Positions 25,501 to 34,823 of a stretch of 64,000 nt of DNA are shown in pieces. The stretch covers positions 62,001-126,000 of the forward strand of contig CAJXQI010000001.1 in assembly GCA_913058395.1 (NCBI GenBank), given 5' to 3'. The notes below the pieces were generated by a model that ran no database searches, was not told where the DNA came from, and worked only from the letters and a program-made list of their open reading frames with translations. The first letter of the stretch is position 1, and the number at the start of each line of letters is the position of its first letter. The translations under genes were made by a program, and so were the position numbers. This DNA is from an uncultured Colwellia sp. Lineage in GTDB: Bacteria; Pseudomonadota; Gammaproteobacteria; Enterobacterales; Alteromonadaceae.

Positions 25501-26724
25501 ATGGCAGCATTTGATTATCAAGCGGTTGATAGCCGTGGCAAGAACAAAAAAGGTGTGATCGAAGGGGATACGCCTAGACATGTTCGTAGTTTGCTACGTG
25601 AACAAGGGCTTATGCCAATTGAAGTCACAGCGAGCTTACAAAAAAGTAAACAGGAAAGTAAAAAATCAAGGTTTGGTGGCGGTAAAAAAATATCGGCAAC
25701 AGAACTAGCATTGATTACTCGTCAGTTATCAACTTTAGTTGAGTCCGGTTTACCAATTGAAGAATCGTTAATGGCCGTTGGTGAGCAATGTGATAAAAAC
25801 TCATTGAAAAGCATGGTGATGGCGGTTCGAACCAAAGTTACTGAAGGTTATAGTTTGGCAGAAAGCATGGCCGAATTCCCACAAGTATTTAACCACTTGT
25901 TTCGCGCTATGGTTGCTGCAGGTGAAAAGTCAGGTCACCTAGATAAAGTATTGGATAGACTTGCCGACTATACTGAGCAACGACAGCAGCTAAGGTCACA
26001 ACTTATTCAAGCGCTGGTTTATCCTATCATTATGATGATAGTTGCCACTGGTGTTATTACTATTTTGTTGACCGCGGTAGTGCCAAAAATTGTTGGACAG
26101 TTTGAACACATGGGGGCGAACTTACCTGGTACAACTAAGTTGTTGATAGCAAGTAGTGATTTCTTACGTGATTACGGCTTGTTTATTGTGATTTTTGTTG
26201 TTGCTTTAATGTTTCTATGGGCTCAGTTACTAAAAAAAGCCAGTTTTAAGTTTGCTTATCATAAGCATTTTCTGGCGTTACCGGGCATTGGCAAAGTAGC
26301 AAAAAGTATTAATACCGCAAGATTTGCTCGTACCTTGAGTATTTTAACCGCTAGTGCCGTTCCTCTATTAGAGAGCATGAAAATTTCGGGTGAGGTTTTA
26401 GATAACCTTTTTATTAAGCAAAGCGTTAAAGAGTCAGCAGATAAGGTTAGAGAAGGAGCAAGCTTGCGAGTGTCATTAGAGCAAACAAAACTTTTCCCAC
26501 CAATGATGCTACATATGATTGCCAGTGGTGAAAAAAGTGGTCAGCTCGAGCATATGCTAGGTCGCGCCGCAGACAACCAAGATAGAGAGTTTGAAGCCAT
26601 CGTTAATATTTCATTAAAGGCGTTTGAGCCAGCATTAATGGTAGTAATGGCAGGCATCGTTTTATTCATCGTAATGGCTATATTACAGCCAATTCTTCAG
26701 TTAAATACATTAATAGGAAGTTAG
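25501..26724 (+). CDS. gspF: Type II secretion inner-membrane platform protein
   Basis: 407 residues with two T2SSF domains. The first carries ELALITRQLSTLVESGLPIEESL, the second RFARTLSILTASAVPLLESMKISGEV. Three membrane spans near 170, 225 and 380. It starts with FDYQAVDSRGKNKKGVIEGD, the usual N-terminus. It anchors GspE in the platform. Confidence 0.96.
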   Translation: MAAFDYQAVDSRGKNKKGVIEGDTPRHVRSLLREQGLMPIEVTASLQKSKQESKKSRFGGGKKISATELALITRQLSTLVESGLPIEESLMAVGEQCDKNSLKSMVMAVRTKVTEGYSLAESMAEFPQVFNHLFRAMVAAGEKSGHLDKVLDRLADYTEQRQQLRSQLIQALVYPIIMMIVATGVITILLTAVVPKIVGQFEHMGANLPGTTKLLIASSDFLRDYGLFIVIFVVALMFLWAQLLKKASFKFAYHKHFLALPGIGKVAKSINTARFARTLSILTASAVPLLESMKISGEVLDNLFIKQSVKESADKVREGASLRVSLEQTKLFPPMMLHMIASGEKSGQLEHMLGRAADNQDREFEAIVNISLKAFEPALMVVMAGIVLFIVMAILQPILQLNTLIGS

Positions 26725-26726
26725 AA

Positions 26727-27161
26727 ATGAAAGCAGTAAAAAATACTCGAGGTTTTACCCTTTTAGAAGTCATGGTCGTTATTGTGATTTTAGGTATTTT
26801 AGCCAGTATGGTAGTACCTAACTTAATGGGCAGCCAAGAACGCGCAAATATGCAAAAAGCTATTTCTGACATCAATGCTTTGGAAACATCATTAAGCATG
26901 TACAAAATGGACAACTATAAGTATCCAAGTACAGAACAAGGTTTAGAAGCGTTAGTGACTGAAACAGACATTGAACCAGCACCACGTCGCTTTCCTGAAG
27001 GTGGCTATGTTAAACGTTTACCTAACGACCCATGGGGTAGCGAATATCAATTACTAAATCCAGGCGAAAACAGCAATATGGATGTCTTCTCTATGGGACC
27101 TGATGGTGAAGCTGGCACTGATGACGACATTGGTAACTGGAATTTAGGTGATTTTCAGTAA
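26727..27161 (+). CDS. gspG: Major pseudopilin
   Basis: 144 residues. The prepilin leader ends RG before FTLLEVMVVIVILGILASMVV with Glu at +5 of the mature chain. The KMDNYKYPSTEQGLEALV segment and calcium-binding end (GPDGEAGTDDDIGNW) are typical. Two bases separate it from gspF. GspO, the peptidase that processes it, is not in the window. Confidence 0.97.
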   Translation: MKAVKNTRGFTLLEVMVVIVILGILASMVVPNLMGSQERANMQKAISDINALETSLSMYKMDNYKYPSTEQGLEALVTETDIEPAPRRFPEGGYVKRLPNDPWGSEYQLLNPGENSNMDVFSMGPDGEAGTDDDIGNWNLGDFQ

Positions 27162-27179
27162 TCAATTTTAATTGATGAC

Positions 27180-27818
27180 TTGTTAACTATGAAGACTAAA
27201 AGCGGCCATTTATTACTTAGAAAATATAGCCAGCATCAGGGATTTACGCTCATTGAAGTGATGCTGGTCATTGTTTTGATTGGCATTATGGTTTCTGCAG
27301 TGCAGTTTAGTTTTTCTAGTAGTAAACCTGAACAACTATTGCAACAAAACAGTGCCCGCTTTGCGGGCATTTTTGACGTTGCTGCTGAGTACGGCATGCT
27401 TAATAATATTGAGCTGGGCTTGTACATTGATGAAAACACTTATCAATTTCTTGGCTACGATGGCGTAACTTGGTCACCAATAGCCGATAAGCCTATTTTT
27501 GAAACTTATACCTTACCTGAGGGTGTTGAACTATCGTTGCAACTTGACGACCTACCAATTGAAGATGTTTTGCTATTTGATCCTGCATTATTAAATAACG
27601 AAGACGATGAAAGCCTTTTCGAAGAGGAAGAAGAAGAGAAAAAAATTATCCCACAGGTTTATATTCTTTCAGGGGGCGATATAACGCCGTTTAGCTTAAC
27701 GTTTGAACTTGCTGATTTTGCCTTTGATCAAGGTGAAGATGTTAGTTTTAAGGTTACCGGCATTTACACGACACCATTAACGATAGAGGGGCCGATAGAA
27801 AATGCTAACCGTCGTTAA
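27180..27818 (+). CDS. gspH: Minor pseudopilin H
   Basis: 212 residues. Leader KYSQHQG before FTLIEVMLVIVLIGIMVSAVQ. The middle has an unusual acidic run, DDESLFEEEEEEKK (about 142-155), between strands. An inner ATG at 27189 is possible as the start; neither has a strong ribosome site. It overlaps gspI by 17 bases. Confidence 0.9.
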   Translation: MLTMKTKSGHLLLRKYSQHQGFTLIEVMLVIVLIGIMVSAVQFSFSSSKPEQLLQQNSARFAGIFDVAAEYGMLNNIELGLYIDENTYQFLGYDGVTWSPIADKPIFETYTLPEGVELSLQLDDLPIEDVLLFDPALLNNEDDESLFEEEEEEKKIIPQVYILSGGDITPFSLTFELADFAFDQGEDVSFKVTGIYTTPLTIEGPIENANRR

Positions 27819-28200
27819 TTATACCCGCAAAAAATTTAAAAATGGTTTTACCTTAATTGAAGTGATGCTAGCAATGGCGGTGTTTTCAATTGCAGGCATT
27901 GCTATTTTAGGCACAGCAGATACGAATGCACGAAACTTAGGGCACTTGGAAAGTAAAATTGTTGCTAGCTGGGTTGCGTCAAATCAGTTGGTTGAAGTGA
28001 CCTTAGATACTACTTGGCCGCCGAAAAATAATAAAAAAGGTAAAGTTGAGCTTGCTGGACAAGAATGGTTTTGGCAACAAAAGGTGATTAAAACCACTGA
28101 CAAAGATCTACGAGCAATTGTGATGGAAGTACGACTGACAGAAAGAGATGAATCAGTACTTACTAGCTTAATGACTTATGTAGCTAAGAAAAATAAATGA
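27802..28200 (+). CDS. gspI: Minor pseudopilin I
   Basis: 132 residues. Leader NG before FTLIEVMLAMAVFSIAGIAILG. The GspI pattern follows: ASWVASNQLVEVTLDTTWPP and GQEWFWQQKVIKTTD. It nucleates the pseudopilus tip with GspJ and GspK. Overlaps gspH (17 bases) and gspJ (ATGA). Confidence 0.95.
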   Translation: MLTVVNYTRKKFKNGFTLIEVMLAMAVFSIAGIAILGTADTNARNLGHLESKIVASWVASNQLVEVTLDTTWPPKNNKKGKVELAGQEWFWQQKVIKTTDKDLRAIVMEVRLTERDESVLTSLMTYVAKKNK

Positions 28201-28886
28201 AAAAAATAGCAGCTACCCAATCGAGCTTTATCAAGCAGGTTAAATCGCCACAAAAAAGTAATAACCAAGGTTTTACCTTGCTAGAGGTGTTGATCGCCAT
28301 CGCTATATTTTCCGTAATTAGTATGGCAAGTTTTAGCATTTTTGAAACCGTATTAAATAGCGATACCGTTACTAAAGAACGTACAGACAGAATTAATGAG
28401 TTGCAACGTGGTTTCTTAATGATTGAACGCGACATGCTGCAAATAGCAAGGCGCAGCGTGCGATTAAATGGCGAAGCACCACAAGAAGGTTTTTTGCATA
28501 CTGACAACGAAAGCTTTTCAAGCAGTGAGCAAGCGATTGGTTTTGTTCGACATGGTTGGACTAACCCAGGGTTATTATTACCACGCAGTGATGTACAGTC
28601 CGTTGCTTATCAATTAAACGATACGGTACTTGAGCGTGTACATTTTAATTTTGTCGATGCCGTGCTAGGCGAAGAGCCAAAAGTTAGGCCATTAATATCA
28701 CAAGTAGAAAAATTAGATTTTGAGTTTTATGATGGCAAAAAATGGCAAAAAACCTTACAAGAAAATACCTTACCTATAGCCATTGCAATTGAACTAGATA
28801 CAACGGACTATGGAGTTATCCGACGCCAATTTTTGGTTGCAGGTGATAGCCAGCAAGAAAAGGATGACGGTAATGGCAAAACCTAA
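28197..28886 (+). CDS. gspJ: Minor pseudopilin J
   Basis: 229 residues. Leader KSNNQG before FTLLEVLIAIAIFSVISMASF. Family marks are ELQRGFLMIERDMLQIARRSVR and QSVAYQLNDTVLERVHF. It overlaps gspI by four bases and gspK by about 14, so translation is coupled throughout. Confidence 0.95.
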   Translation: MKKIAATQSSFIKQVKSPQKSNNQGFTLLEVLIAIAIFSVISMASFSIFETVLNSDTVTKERTDRINELQRGFLMIERDMLQIARRSVRLNGEAPQEGFLHTDNESFSSSEQAIGFVRHGWTNPGLLLPRSDVQSVAYQLNDTVLERVHFNFVDAVLGEEPKVRPLISQVEKLDFEFYDGKKWQKTLQENTLPIAIAIELDTTDYGVIRRQFLVAGDSQQEKDDGNGKT

Positions 28887-29865
28887 TCTGCAAAAAGGTG
28901 TCGCTTTAATTACGGTGATGCTAATTGTTGCTTTAATTGCCATATTAGCAACGCAAATGACAGCACGTTTGCAGTTACAAATGCAAAGAACGACAAACAT
29001 TGGTTCAAACCAGCAAGCGTATTGGTATGCCATGGGCGCAGAAGCATTTGCTAAAAGCGTATTAAGGCAGTCATTTGAAGATAACGAAGATGTTACAAGC
29101 TTAGAGCAAATGTGGGCACAGGGTGAAAACACCTTTCCGGTTGATTTTGGCGAAATAACCGGCGAAATTACCGACCTGCACAGTTGCTTTAATTTAAACG
29201 CCTTACGCTCTGACGAGGGTAGCACTGATAAGAGCACAACTAGAACAGTCGCACAAAAAGCGTTTGAAGAGTTATTAATTGCCCTGAACATTGAAGGGGT
29301 TGGAAATTTTGAAGCAGAATCGATGACAGATGCATTAACTGATTGGCTTGATTCTGATGATAGTCTTTCTCGTTCAGGCGGTGCTGAAGATAACGATTAC
29401 GCAGCAAAAGAATTTCCTTACTTGGCGGCTAACAACTACTTAGCAAGCATCAGTGAATTAAGAGTAATTGAGCATTTTAACGTTGCTGTAATAAACAAAT
29501 TAAAAGACTACGCTTGTGTATTACCAGATACTAATTTGAATAAAGTCAATATCAACACCATAGCGCAAGATCAACCTGAACTGCTTGTGGCTATGTTAGG
29601 GATAAGTCAAAATGATGCTTCACAAGTGCTGTCGAGTCGTGAAGATGAAGGCTTTCAAACAACTGAAGAATTCTTTGCTTTAAGCGAGTTAGTTAAAGCA
29701 AAAGTTACGGCAGAACAAAAAGAACAATTCGCGGTTAAAAGTGAGTATTTTAAGCTCAAAACTAATGCTAGCTTTAATGACAGCTACTTTGCGATGAAAA
29801 GCATTATGAAAGTAGAAAATAAAAATAATATTAGTGTGATCAGTCGCATCATCGGGCGTGAGTAA
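28873..29865 (+). CDS. gspK: Minor pseudopilin K
   Basis: The start ATG at 28873 has AAGGA nine bases upstream; longer in-frame starts at 28810 and 28864 are less likely. About 330 residues. Leader QKG before VALITVMLIVALIAILATQ, with Thr instead of Glu at +5, as is normal for GspK, the pseudopilus cap. Then LHSCFNLNAL and an alpha-helical insert ending VNINTIAQDQPELLVAMLG. Its last codons are duplicated in the gap before gspL. Confidence 0.95.
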   Translation: MAKPNLQKGVALITVMLIVALIAILATQMTARLQLQMQRTTNIGSNQQAYWYAMGAEAFAKSVLRQSFEDNEDVTSLEQMWAQGENTFPVDFGEITGEITDLHSCFNLNALRSDEGSTDKSTTRTVAQKAFEELLIALNIEGVGNFEAESMTDALTDWLDSDDSLSRSGGAEDNDYAAKEFPYLAANNYLASISELRVIEHFNVAVINKLKDYACVLPDTNLNKVNINTIAQDQPELLVAMLGISQNDASQVLSSREDEGFQTTEEFFALSELVKAKVTAEQKEQFAVKSEYFKLKTNASFNDSYFAMKSIMKVENKNNISVISRIIGRE

Positions 29866-29927
29866 CGTAGTGATGAATATTGTTGTTAGCGTAGAAAATG
29901 ACAGTGACAAAATGGAAAGTGAAAGTG

Positions 29928-29979
29928 AAAAATAAAAATAATATTAACGTGAACAGTCGCGTCATAGGACAAACGTAAT
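29928..29979 (+). repeat. Duplicated 3' end of gspK
   Basis: This 52-base segment is a diverged copy, 113 bases further on, of 29815-29867. The original encodes ENKNNISVISRIIGRE-stop; the copy reads KNKNNINVNSRVIGQT-stop in its own frame, and its TAA overlaps the gspL ATG. The gap of about 110 bases between gspK and gspL, unusual in an operon with overlaps elsewhere, is explained by this duplication. Confidence 0.7.
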
Positions 29980-31210
29980 GGGTGAAACATTATTTATCCG
30001 TTTAGGCAGCCAAGCTGACAGTAAAATACATTGGCTCATTAAAACAAACGGACATGAAGAAATTATTGCCAGTGGCGAATTGCCTAACGCAAACGAATTA
30101 GCGCAATTAGCCGAAAAGGCTGCGGCACGTGAAGTGGTAACCTTTGTGCCTGCATGCGATGTTGCTGTTAAAAGTGTAACGGTTCCCGGTTCTTCACAAC
30201 GAGCTATTCGTTTAGCTGCGCCATACATGCTAGAAGATGAATTGGCACAAGACGTTGAAAAGTTGTTTTTTGCCTTTAGCGAGCAAAAACAAAATGACCA
30301 AGGTCATAACTGCTTTTTAGCAGCACTTGAGCATGCACAGTTATCACTTTGGCAGCAATGGCTGGCCGATGCCGATATATTCTGCAAATTGATGATCCCA
30401 GACGCGCTAGCGTTACCTATTGATGAAGAACATTGCACTGCGGTGATGTTAGACGAACAAGTTCTTATGCGCTTGGCGCCTTGGCAAGTGATGTCATTTG
30501 AAAGTAATGCTTGGCCATATGTTGTTCCACAACTGATTAATAACAGCGATATAGATAAAAGAATTCACTCGTATTCGCCATTACCAAATAGTCCTGATGA
30601 CTTAAACGTTGAGTTTTTACCAGAAGAGTTACCATTAGCTATTTTAGCCAATCACTATTCGGCTAAGTTTAACCTGCTGCAAGGTGAATTTCAGGTTAAA
30701 GAAAAGCGCTCAACAACATCGACAAACTGGTTGTGGGTTGCCGGTATTGCAAGTTTGGCTTTAGTACTTAATTTTGCACTCAAAGGTGCAGAGTTATATC
30801 AGCTATCAAACCAACAAACAGCTATTGAACAAGAAGTTATTGCGACTTATAAAAGTGCTTTCCCAGAAACAAAAAGAGTTAAAATATCTACTATTCGTTC
30901 GCAACTAAAACGCAAGTTAGCAGAAGTCGGTAATAGTGGTGAATCAGCAGGCTTCTTACCTTTATTGATTAACTTAGAGCCAGCCTTGGCAAGTGTGCCT
31001 GAAATTAAACCACAAACGTTGAAGTTTGATGGCAAGCGCAAAGAAGTGCGTATGCAAGCCGTTGCTAAAGACTATCAATATTTTGAAAAGCTAAAAGTTG
31101 CTTTAGAAAAAACCGGACTGTCGGTAAATCTAGGAGCACAAAATAATCAGGGCGACCAAATTTCAGGGTCTTTTAGTATTACAGACAATTCATCTAAGGG
31201 ACGTTCATGA
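29978..31210 (+). CDS. gspL: Type II secretion protein L
   Basis: 410 residues. A cytoplasmic actin-like domain (residues 1 to about 235) binds GspE; one membrane helix (TNWLWVAGIASLALVLNFAL, about 249-268); a periplasmic ferredoxin-like domain (LKFDGKRKEVRMQAVAKDYQYFEKLKVAL). The ATG lies inside the stop of the duplicated gspK tail. Overlaps gspM by four bases. Confidence 0.94.
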   Translation: MGETLFIRLGSQADSKIHWLIKTNGHEEIIASGELPNANELAQLAEKAAAREVVTFVPACDVAVKSVTVPGSSQRAIRLAAPYMLEDELAQDVEKLFFAFSEQKQNDQGHNCFLAALEHAQLSLWQQWLADADIFCKLMIPDALALPIDEEHCTAVMLDEQVLMRLAPWQVMSFESNAWPYVVPQLINNSDIDKRIHSYSPLPNSPDDLNVEFLPEELPLAILANHYSAKFNLLQGEFQVKEKRSTTSTNWLWVAGIASLALVLNFALKGAELYQLSNQQTAIEQEVIATYKSAFPETKRVKISTIRSQLKRKLAEVGNSGESAGFLPLLINLEPALASVPEIKPQTLKFDGKRKEVRMQAVAKDYQYFEKLKVALEKTGLSVNLGAQNNQGDQISGSFSITDNSSKGRS

Positions 31211-31674
31211 AAACTTGGTGGCAACAGTTAAATATTCGTGAGCAACGACTTGTTGTTGTGATGTCAGCGTTGATTTCTATTTTCATTCTTTACGGCTTAA
31301 TTTGGCAACCGATGAATGAAAGTATTGAAACAAGCAAGTTGAAAATTGAGCGTCAACAAAAGTTGTTAACTTGGGTTCAAGAAAGTGCTCAGCGTTATCA
31401 ACAGGCTAAACGCAATGGCGGTAGAAGTAGCGGTGAAAGCTTATCAAGCATTGTTAATCGCACTTCACGATTAGAGAAAATTACTATCACTCGTATGCAA
31501 CCACAAGGTGATGACTTACAGGTATGGATTGATGAAATATCTTTCAATCAGTTGTTGTCATGGCTAGAAAAGCTCGCCAGCAGAGATGGCTTACAAGTGA
31601 AGAATATTGATTTAAGCAAGGCAGACCAGCAAGGTGTTGTTAGGGTTCGTCGATTACAGTTAGGAAAGAATTAA
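31207..31674 (+). CDS. gspM: Type II secretion protein M
   Basis: 155 residues. N-terminal amphipathic part NIREQRLVVVMSALISIFILYGLIW with one membrane helix, then a periplasmic ferredoxin-like domain (LEKITITRMQPQGDDLQVWID). Binds GspL. Overlaps gspL (ATGA) and gspN (TAATG). Confidence 0.93.
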   Translation: MKTWWQQLNIREQRLVVVMSALISIFILYGLIWQPMNESIETSKLKIERQQKLLTWVQESAQRYQQAKRNGGRSSGESLSSIVNRTSRLEKITITRMQPQGDDLQVWIDEISFNQLLSWLEKLASRDGLQVKNIDLSKADQQGVVRVRRLQLGKN

Positions 31675-32417
31675 TGAAAAAGAACATTGCTATCGCAGCA
31701 ATTTTTCTCGTTTTGTACAGCATTTTTGTTATTGCATTGATGCCGGCAAATTGGGTAGCAGGACAAGTTAAGTTACCTAATAATGTTGAAATTGCGGGAA
31801 TTGAAGGTAGTATTTGGAATACTAAAATATCACAAGTAGTGGTTGACGATATCATGATCAGCCAGGTACATAGCTCATTATCATTGCTCTCAGTGCTGAT
31901 GTTAGATCCGAAACTTGATATTACCTTTGGTGACGCTTTAATCAATGGTCCAGAAGGAAAGTTGGTGTTAAGTGGTTTGCTAGCGGATATAACGGTTGAA
32001 GATGCAACGGTAAGTTTGGCGGCAAATAATGTCTCAGCAAAACTTAACCTACCAATTGATGTTATCGCTCATGAACAACTGACTATTAATGTGGCACGTT
32101 TCGTTGTAGGTGCCCCAATCTGTAGTGAACTTGATGGTGATTTTCAGTGGCGTAATGCCGCAGTTACTGCCCTAGATGAAAAAGTTAAATTAGGAAAGTT
32201 AGCTGCGAAGTTGAGCTGTGATAAAGGCGAGCTAATTGCTGAGATTGACCCGAAAAATGACTTAGGTCTTAGTTATCGTGCACAAATCAAAAAAGGTGGC
32301 CGTTTTAGTGGCAGCGGTTATTTAACGCCGGGCGCGAAATTTCCTGAGCAACTTAAACCGGCATTAAGCTTTATTGGCAAAGCAGATAAAAAAGGGCGTT
32401 ATCGATTAAAGATATAA
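31674..32417 (+). CDS. gspN: Type II secretion protein N
   Basis: 247 residues. One N-terminal membrane helix (IAAIFLVLYSIFVIALMPANWV), then a beta-rich periplasmic domain (NNVEIAGIEGSIWNTKISQVVVDDI). Last gene of the gsp operon; the prepilin peptidase gspO is elsewhere. A strong hairpin follows at 32433. Confidence 0.92.
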   Translation: MKKNIAIAAIFLVLYSIFVIALMPANWVAGQVKLPNNVEIAGIEGSIWNTKISQVVVDDIMISQVHSSLSLLSVLMLDPKLDITFGDALINGPEGKLVLSGLLADITVEDATVSLAANNVSAKLNLPIDVIAHEQLTINVARFVVGAPICSELDGDFQWRNAAVTALDEKVKLGKLAAKLSCDKGELIAEIDPKNDLGLSYRAQIKKGGRFSGSGYLTPGAKFPEQLKPALSFIGKADKKGRYRLKI

Positions 32418-32432
32418 CGACCAACTAATCAT

Positions 32433-32468
32433 CAAGGTAATAAACACCATCAGTGTTTATTACCTTTA
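32433..32468. terminator. Bidirectional terminator
   Basis: AAGGTAATAAACAC pairs perfectly with GTGTTTATTACCTT across a short loop, 16 bases after gspN and 37 beyond the yrfG stop on the other strand. Serves both convergent units. The T run is short on the plus strand (TTT). Confidence 0.75.
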
Positions 32469-32504
32469 AACAGTGTTCATTCCCCACAATTACTCAGAAA
32501 CGTA

Positions 32505-33179
32505 TTAGTTCAAGCGGGTACGTTTTATCTCTTCTACAAATATACCGAAATCAGTTATCGCTGGATAATTACTAATCTCTTTATCAGCTTGTTTACTATC
32601 AGGGTTCGCTACTGCTAAAAGGTGCTTAATGCCATACTTTTTAGCTGAATCTAAAATGACTAAGCTGTCGTCAACGAATAACGTACTGTCGACATCAAAA
32701 CCGTGTTTAGCTTGCAGCTTCTGCCACAATAGTTGTGACTCTTTCGTTACGCCAAATTCATGGGTTGAATACAAGGTATCAAAATACTGGTCTAACTCAG
32801 TACGTTCAATTTTTAATGACAAACTATCAGGGTGAGCATTAGTCACTAAAACAATATCTCGTCCTGAAGCTTTTAATGCTGTGAGAAAGTTATGAGCATC
32901 ATCACGCAACCTAATCAAATGCTGTACTTCGCGCTTCAAGTCAGTGATTGATAAATTAGTATGTTTCGCCCAGTAATCTAAACAATACCAATCAATGGTA
33001 CCTTCAACAGCTTTGTAGTGTGATGATAGCTTTTCTTTTGCTTGCTCAAGACTAATATTTTCACTTTCGCTATAACGTTTGGGTAAATGATGTAGCCAAA
33101 AATGGTTATCAAAATGCAAATCCAGGATAGTTCCATCCATATCGAGTAAAACAGTTGAAATTTTTGACCAATCAAGCAT
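32505..33179 (-). CDS. yrfG: HAD-family GMP/IMP nucleotidase
   Basis: 224 residues. HAD motif I DMDGT (Asp13, Asp15), motif II (VLVTNAHPDS), motif III Lys (GVTKESQLLW) and motif IV (LFVDDSLVILDSAKKYG). The LDLHFDNHFWLHHLPKRYSE insert is typical of YrfG, which hydrolyses GMP and IMP. In many gammaproteobacteria yrfG is next to nudE, as here (divergent). Confidence 0.9.
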   Translation of the reverse strand: MLDWSKISTVLLDMDGTILDLHFDNHFWLHHLPKRYSESENISLEQAKEKLSSHYKAVEGTIDWYCLDYWAKHTNLSITDLKREVQHLIRLRDDAHNFLTALKASGRDIVLVTNAHPDSLSLKIERTELDQYFDTLYSTHEFGVTKESQLLWQKLQAKHGFDVDSTLFVDDSLVILDSAKKYGIKHLLAVANPDSKQADKEISNYPAITDFGIFVEEIKRTRLN

Positions 33180-33320
33180 AGATTTTTTCCTAGAAACACG
33201 TTTATTATAGGATTATACCCAAGAGGTTTAGCTGTGTATTCAATGTTATCGAACTATTGTTGAGCTTTAGTTTGTTGTATTGAGGCTTTGCTTCATTTTC
33301 TGTTGTGATTAAAGGGCGTT

Positions 33321-33875
33321 ATGAGCACAAAAAAACACTTGCCGAAAATTACTGCACGTAAACAGGTTGCCAAGAGTGGACTGTTTGCTATTGAGCAGAT
33401 TGATCTTAGTTTTAGTAATGGCGAAAGCAGAGAGTACGAACGAATACCTGGCAAAGGCTCAGGTGCTGTAATGATTGTCCCTATGCTTGATGATGAAACT
33501 ATGCTGCTAGTACGTGAATATTGTGCTGGTACTCATAGCTATGAGCTGGGCTTTCCAAAAGGGCTTGTTGACCCTGGCGAAGAGCCATCCGATGCGGCAA
33601 ACCGAGAGCTGAAAGAAGAAGTAGGTTATGGCGCGGAAAACCTCACCTTTATTCATCGTGTTGCCACCGCCCCAGCTTTTTTTGATGCACAAATGACCAT
33701 ATTCCTTGGTGAAAATCTTTATCCTGAAAAACTCGAAGGTGATGAGCCTGAAGAGTTAGAAGTGGTGCCATGGCGCCTGACTGACTATCAACAGTTATTG
33801 GCGGCCAATGATTTCAATGAGGCGCGCAGTATTGCCGCACTATTATTAGTAAAAGACCACTTGGGAGGTATTTAA
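33321..33875 (+). CDS. nudE: ADP compounds hydrolase, Nudix family
   Basis: 184 residues. The Nudix box is complete: G-LVDPG-E-EPSDAAN-REL-KEE-VGYG, preceded by LGFPKG. NudE hydrolyses ADP-ribose, Ap3A and NADH. The stop overlaps the cysQ start by one base, so the two are coupled. This nudE-cysQ pair is common in the group. Confidence 0.93.
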   Translation: MSTKKHLPKITARKQVAKSGLFAIEQIDLSFSNGESREYERIPGKGSGAVMIVPMLDDETMLLVREYCAGTHSYELGFPKGLVDPGEEPSDAANRELKEEVGYGAENLTFIHRVATAPAFFDAQMTIFLGENLYPEKLEGDEPEELEVVPWRLTDYQQLLAANDFNEARSIAALLLVKDHLGGI

Positions 33876-34693
33876 TGAGCCCAGAAAAACTATTAGCTAT
33901 TGCGATTGAAAGTGCGAAAAAAGCGGGAATAGAAGTCGCTAAACATTACAAGCAAGGTGATTATACCGCGGAAATAAAAGCGGATAATAGTCCAGTTACC
34001 AGTGCAGATATTGCTGCTAACGATGTCTTGATGGATCAATTGAAAATTTTGACCCCTGATATTCCTGTAATTTCAGAAGAAGTTGGAGCTCTGCCGTTAG
34101 CTGAACGTGGTAAATGGTCACGTTATTGGCTTTTAGACCCGATTGACGGCACAGGCGAATTTATCATTGGCAGTGGTGATTTTGCCGTAAATATAGCCTT
34201 GGTTGAAAATGGTTGGCCTAGTATTGGTGTAATACACGCACCAGATCATCAGCTAACTTATTATGCACAAAATAACTTAGGTGCATATAAAGAAAATAAT
34301 ATTGCTAGCCATAGAATACACGTTGCAGAATATGATGGTGAACGCCGAATTAAGGTCGCCATTAGTCGACGCCAAGATATTAATTTAATGGGACAATACT
34401 TAAGTGATGACTTTTCCTATGATCATATCGCATTAGGCAGTTGCTCTTTGAAAAACTGTTTAATTGCAGAAGGTGGTGCCGACTGTTATTTAAGGGTTGG
34501 CCCAACAGGAGAGTGGGATACTGGTGCTAGTCACTGTATTCTTGAGCAAGCCGGTGGCAGCATTATTGATAGTGAATTTAATCCATTAACCTACAATCAA
34601 CGTACAACGCTAATGCAGCCTGATTTTCTTTCACTAGGCAATAAGGCTATTCCATGGCAACATGCGATTAAACCGCACAGAGCTGTGCGTTAA
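33875..34693 (+). CDS. cysQ: 3'(2'),5'-bisphosphate nucleotidase
   Basis: 272 residues of the inositol monophosphatase fold. Metal-binding motifs: SEEVG, LLDPIDGTGEF and GEWDTGASHCILEQAGG. CysQ removes 3'-phosphoadenosine 5'-phosphate formed in sulfate assimilation. Start overlaps nudE. Confidence 0.95.
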   Translation: MSPEKLLAIAIESAKKAGIEVAKHYKQGDYTAEIKADNSPVTSADIAANDVLMDQLKILTPDIPVISEEVGALPLAERGKWSRYWLLDPIDGTGEFIIGSGDFAVNIALVENGWPSIGVIHAPDHQLTYYAQNNLGAYKENNIASHRIHVAEYDGERRIKVAISRRQDINLMGQYLSDDFSYDHIALGSCSLKNCLIAEGGADCYLRVGPTGEWDTGASHCILEQAGGSIIDSEFNPLTYNQRTTLMQPDFLSLGNKAIPWQHAIKPHRAVR

Positions 34694-34823
34694 AGCATAG
34701 TCTTAGAGACTACCTTTAATGGTTAGTTATAAACACATACATTTAACAGTGATAGGTCATATTTTTGTCGCGGTTAACAACATTAAATAGGATCTACACC
34801 AGGTCCAAACAACGGAGTGCTTA

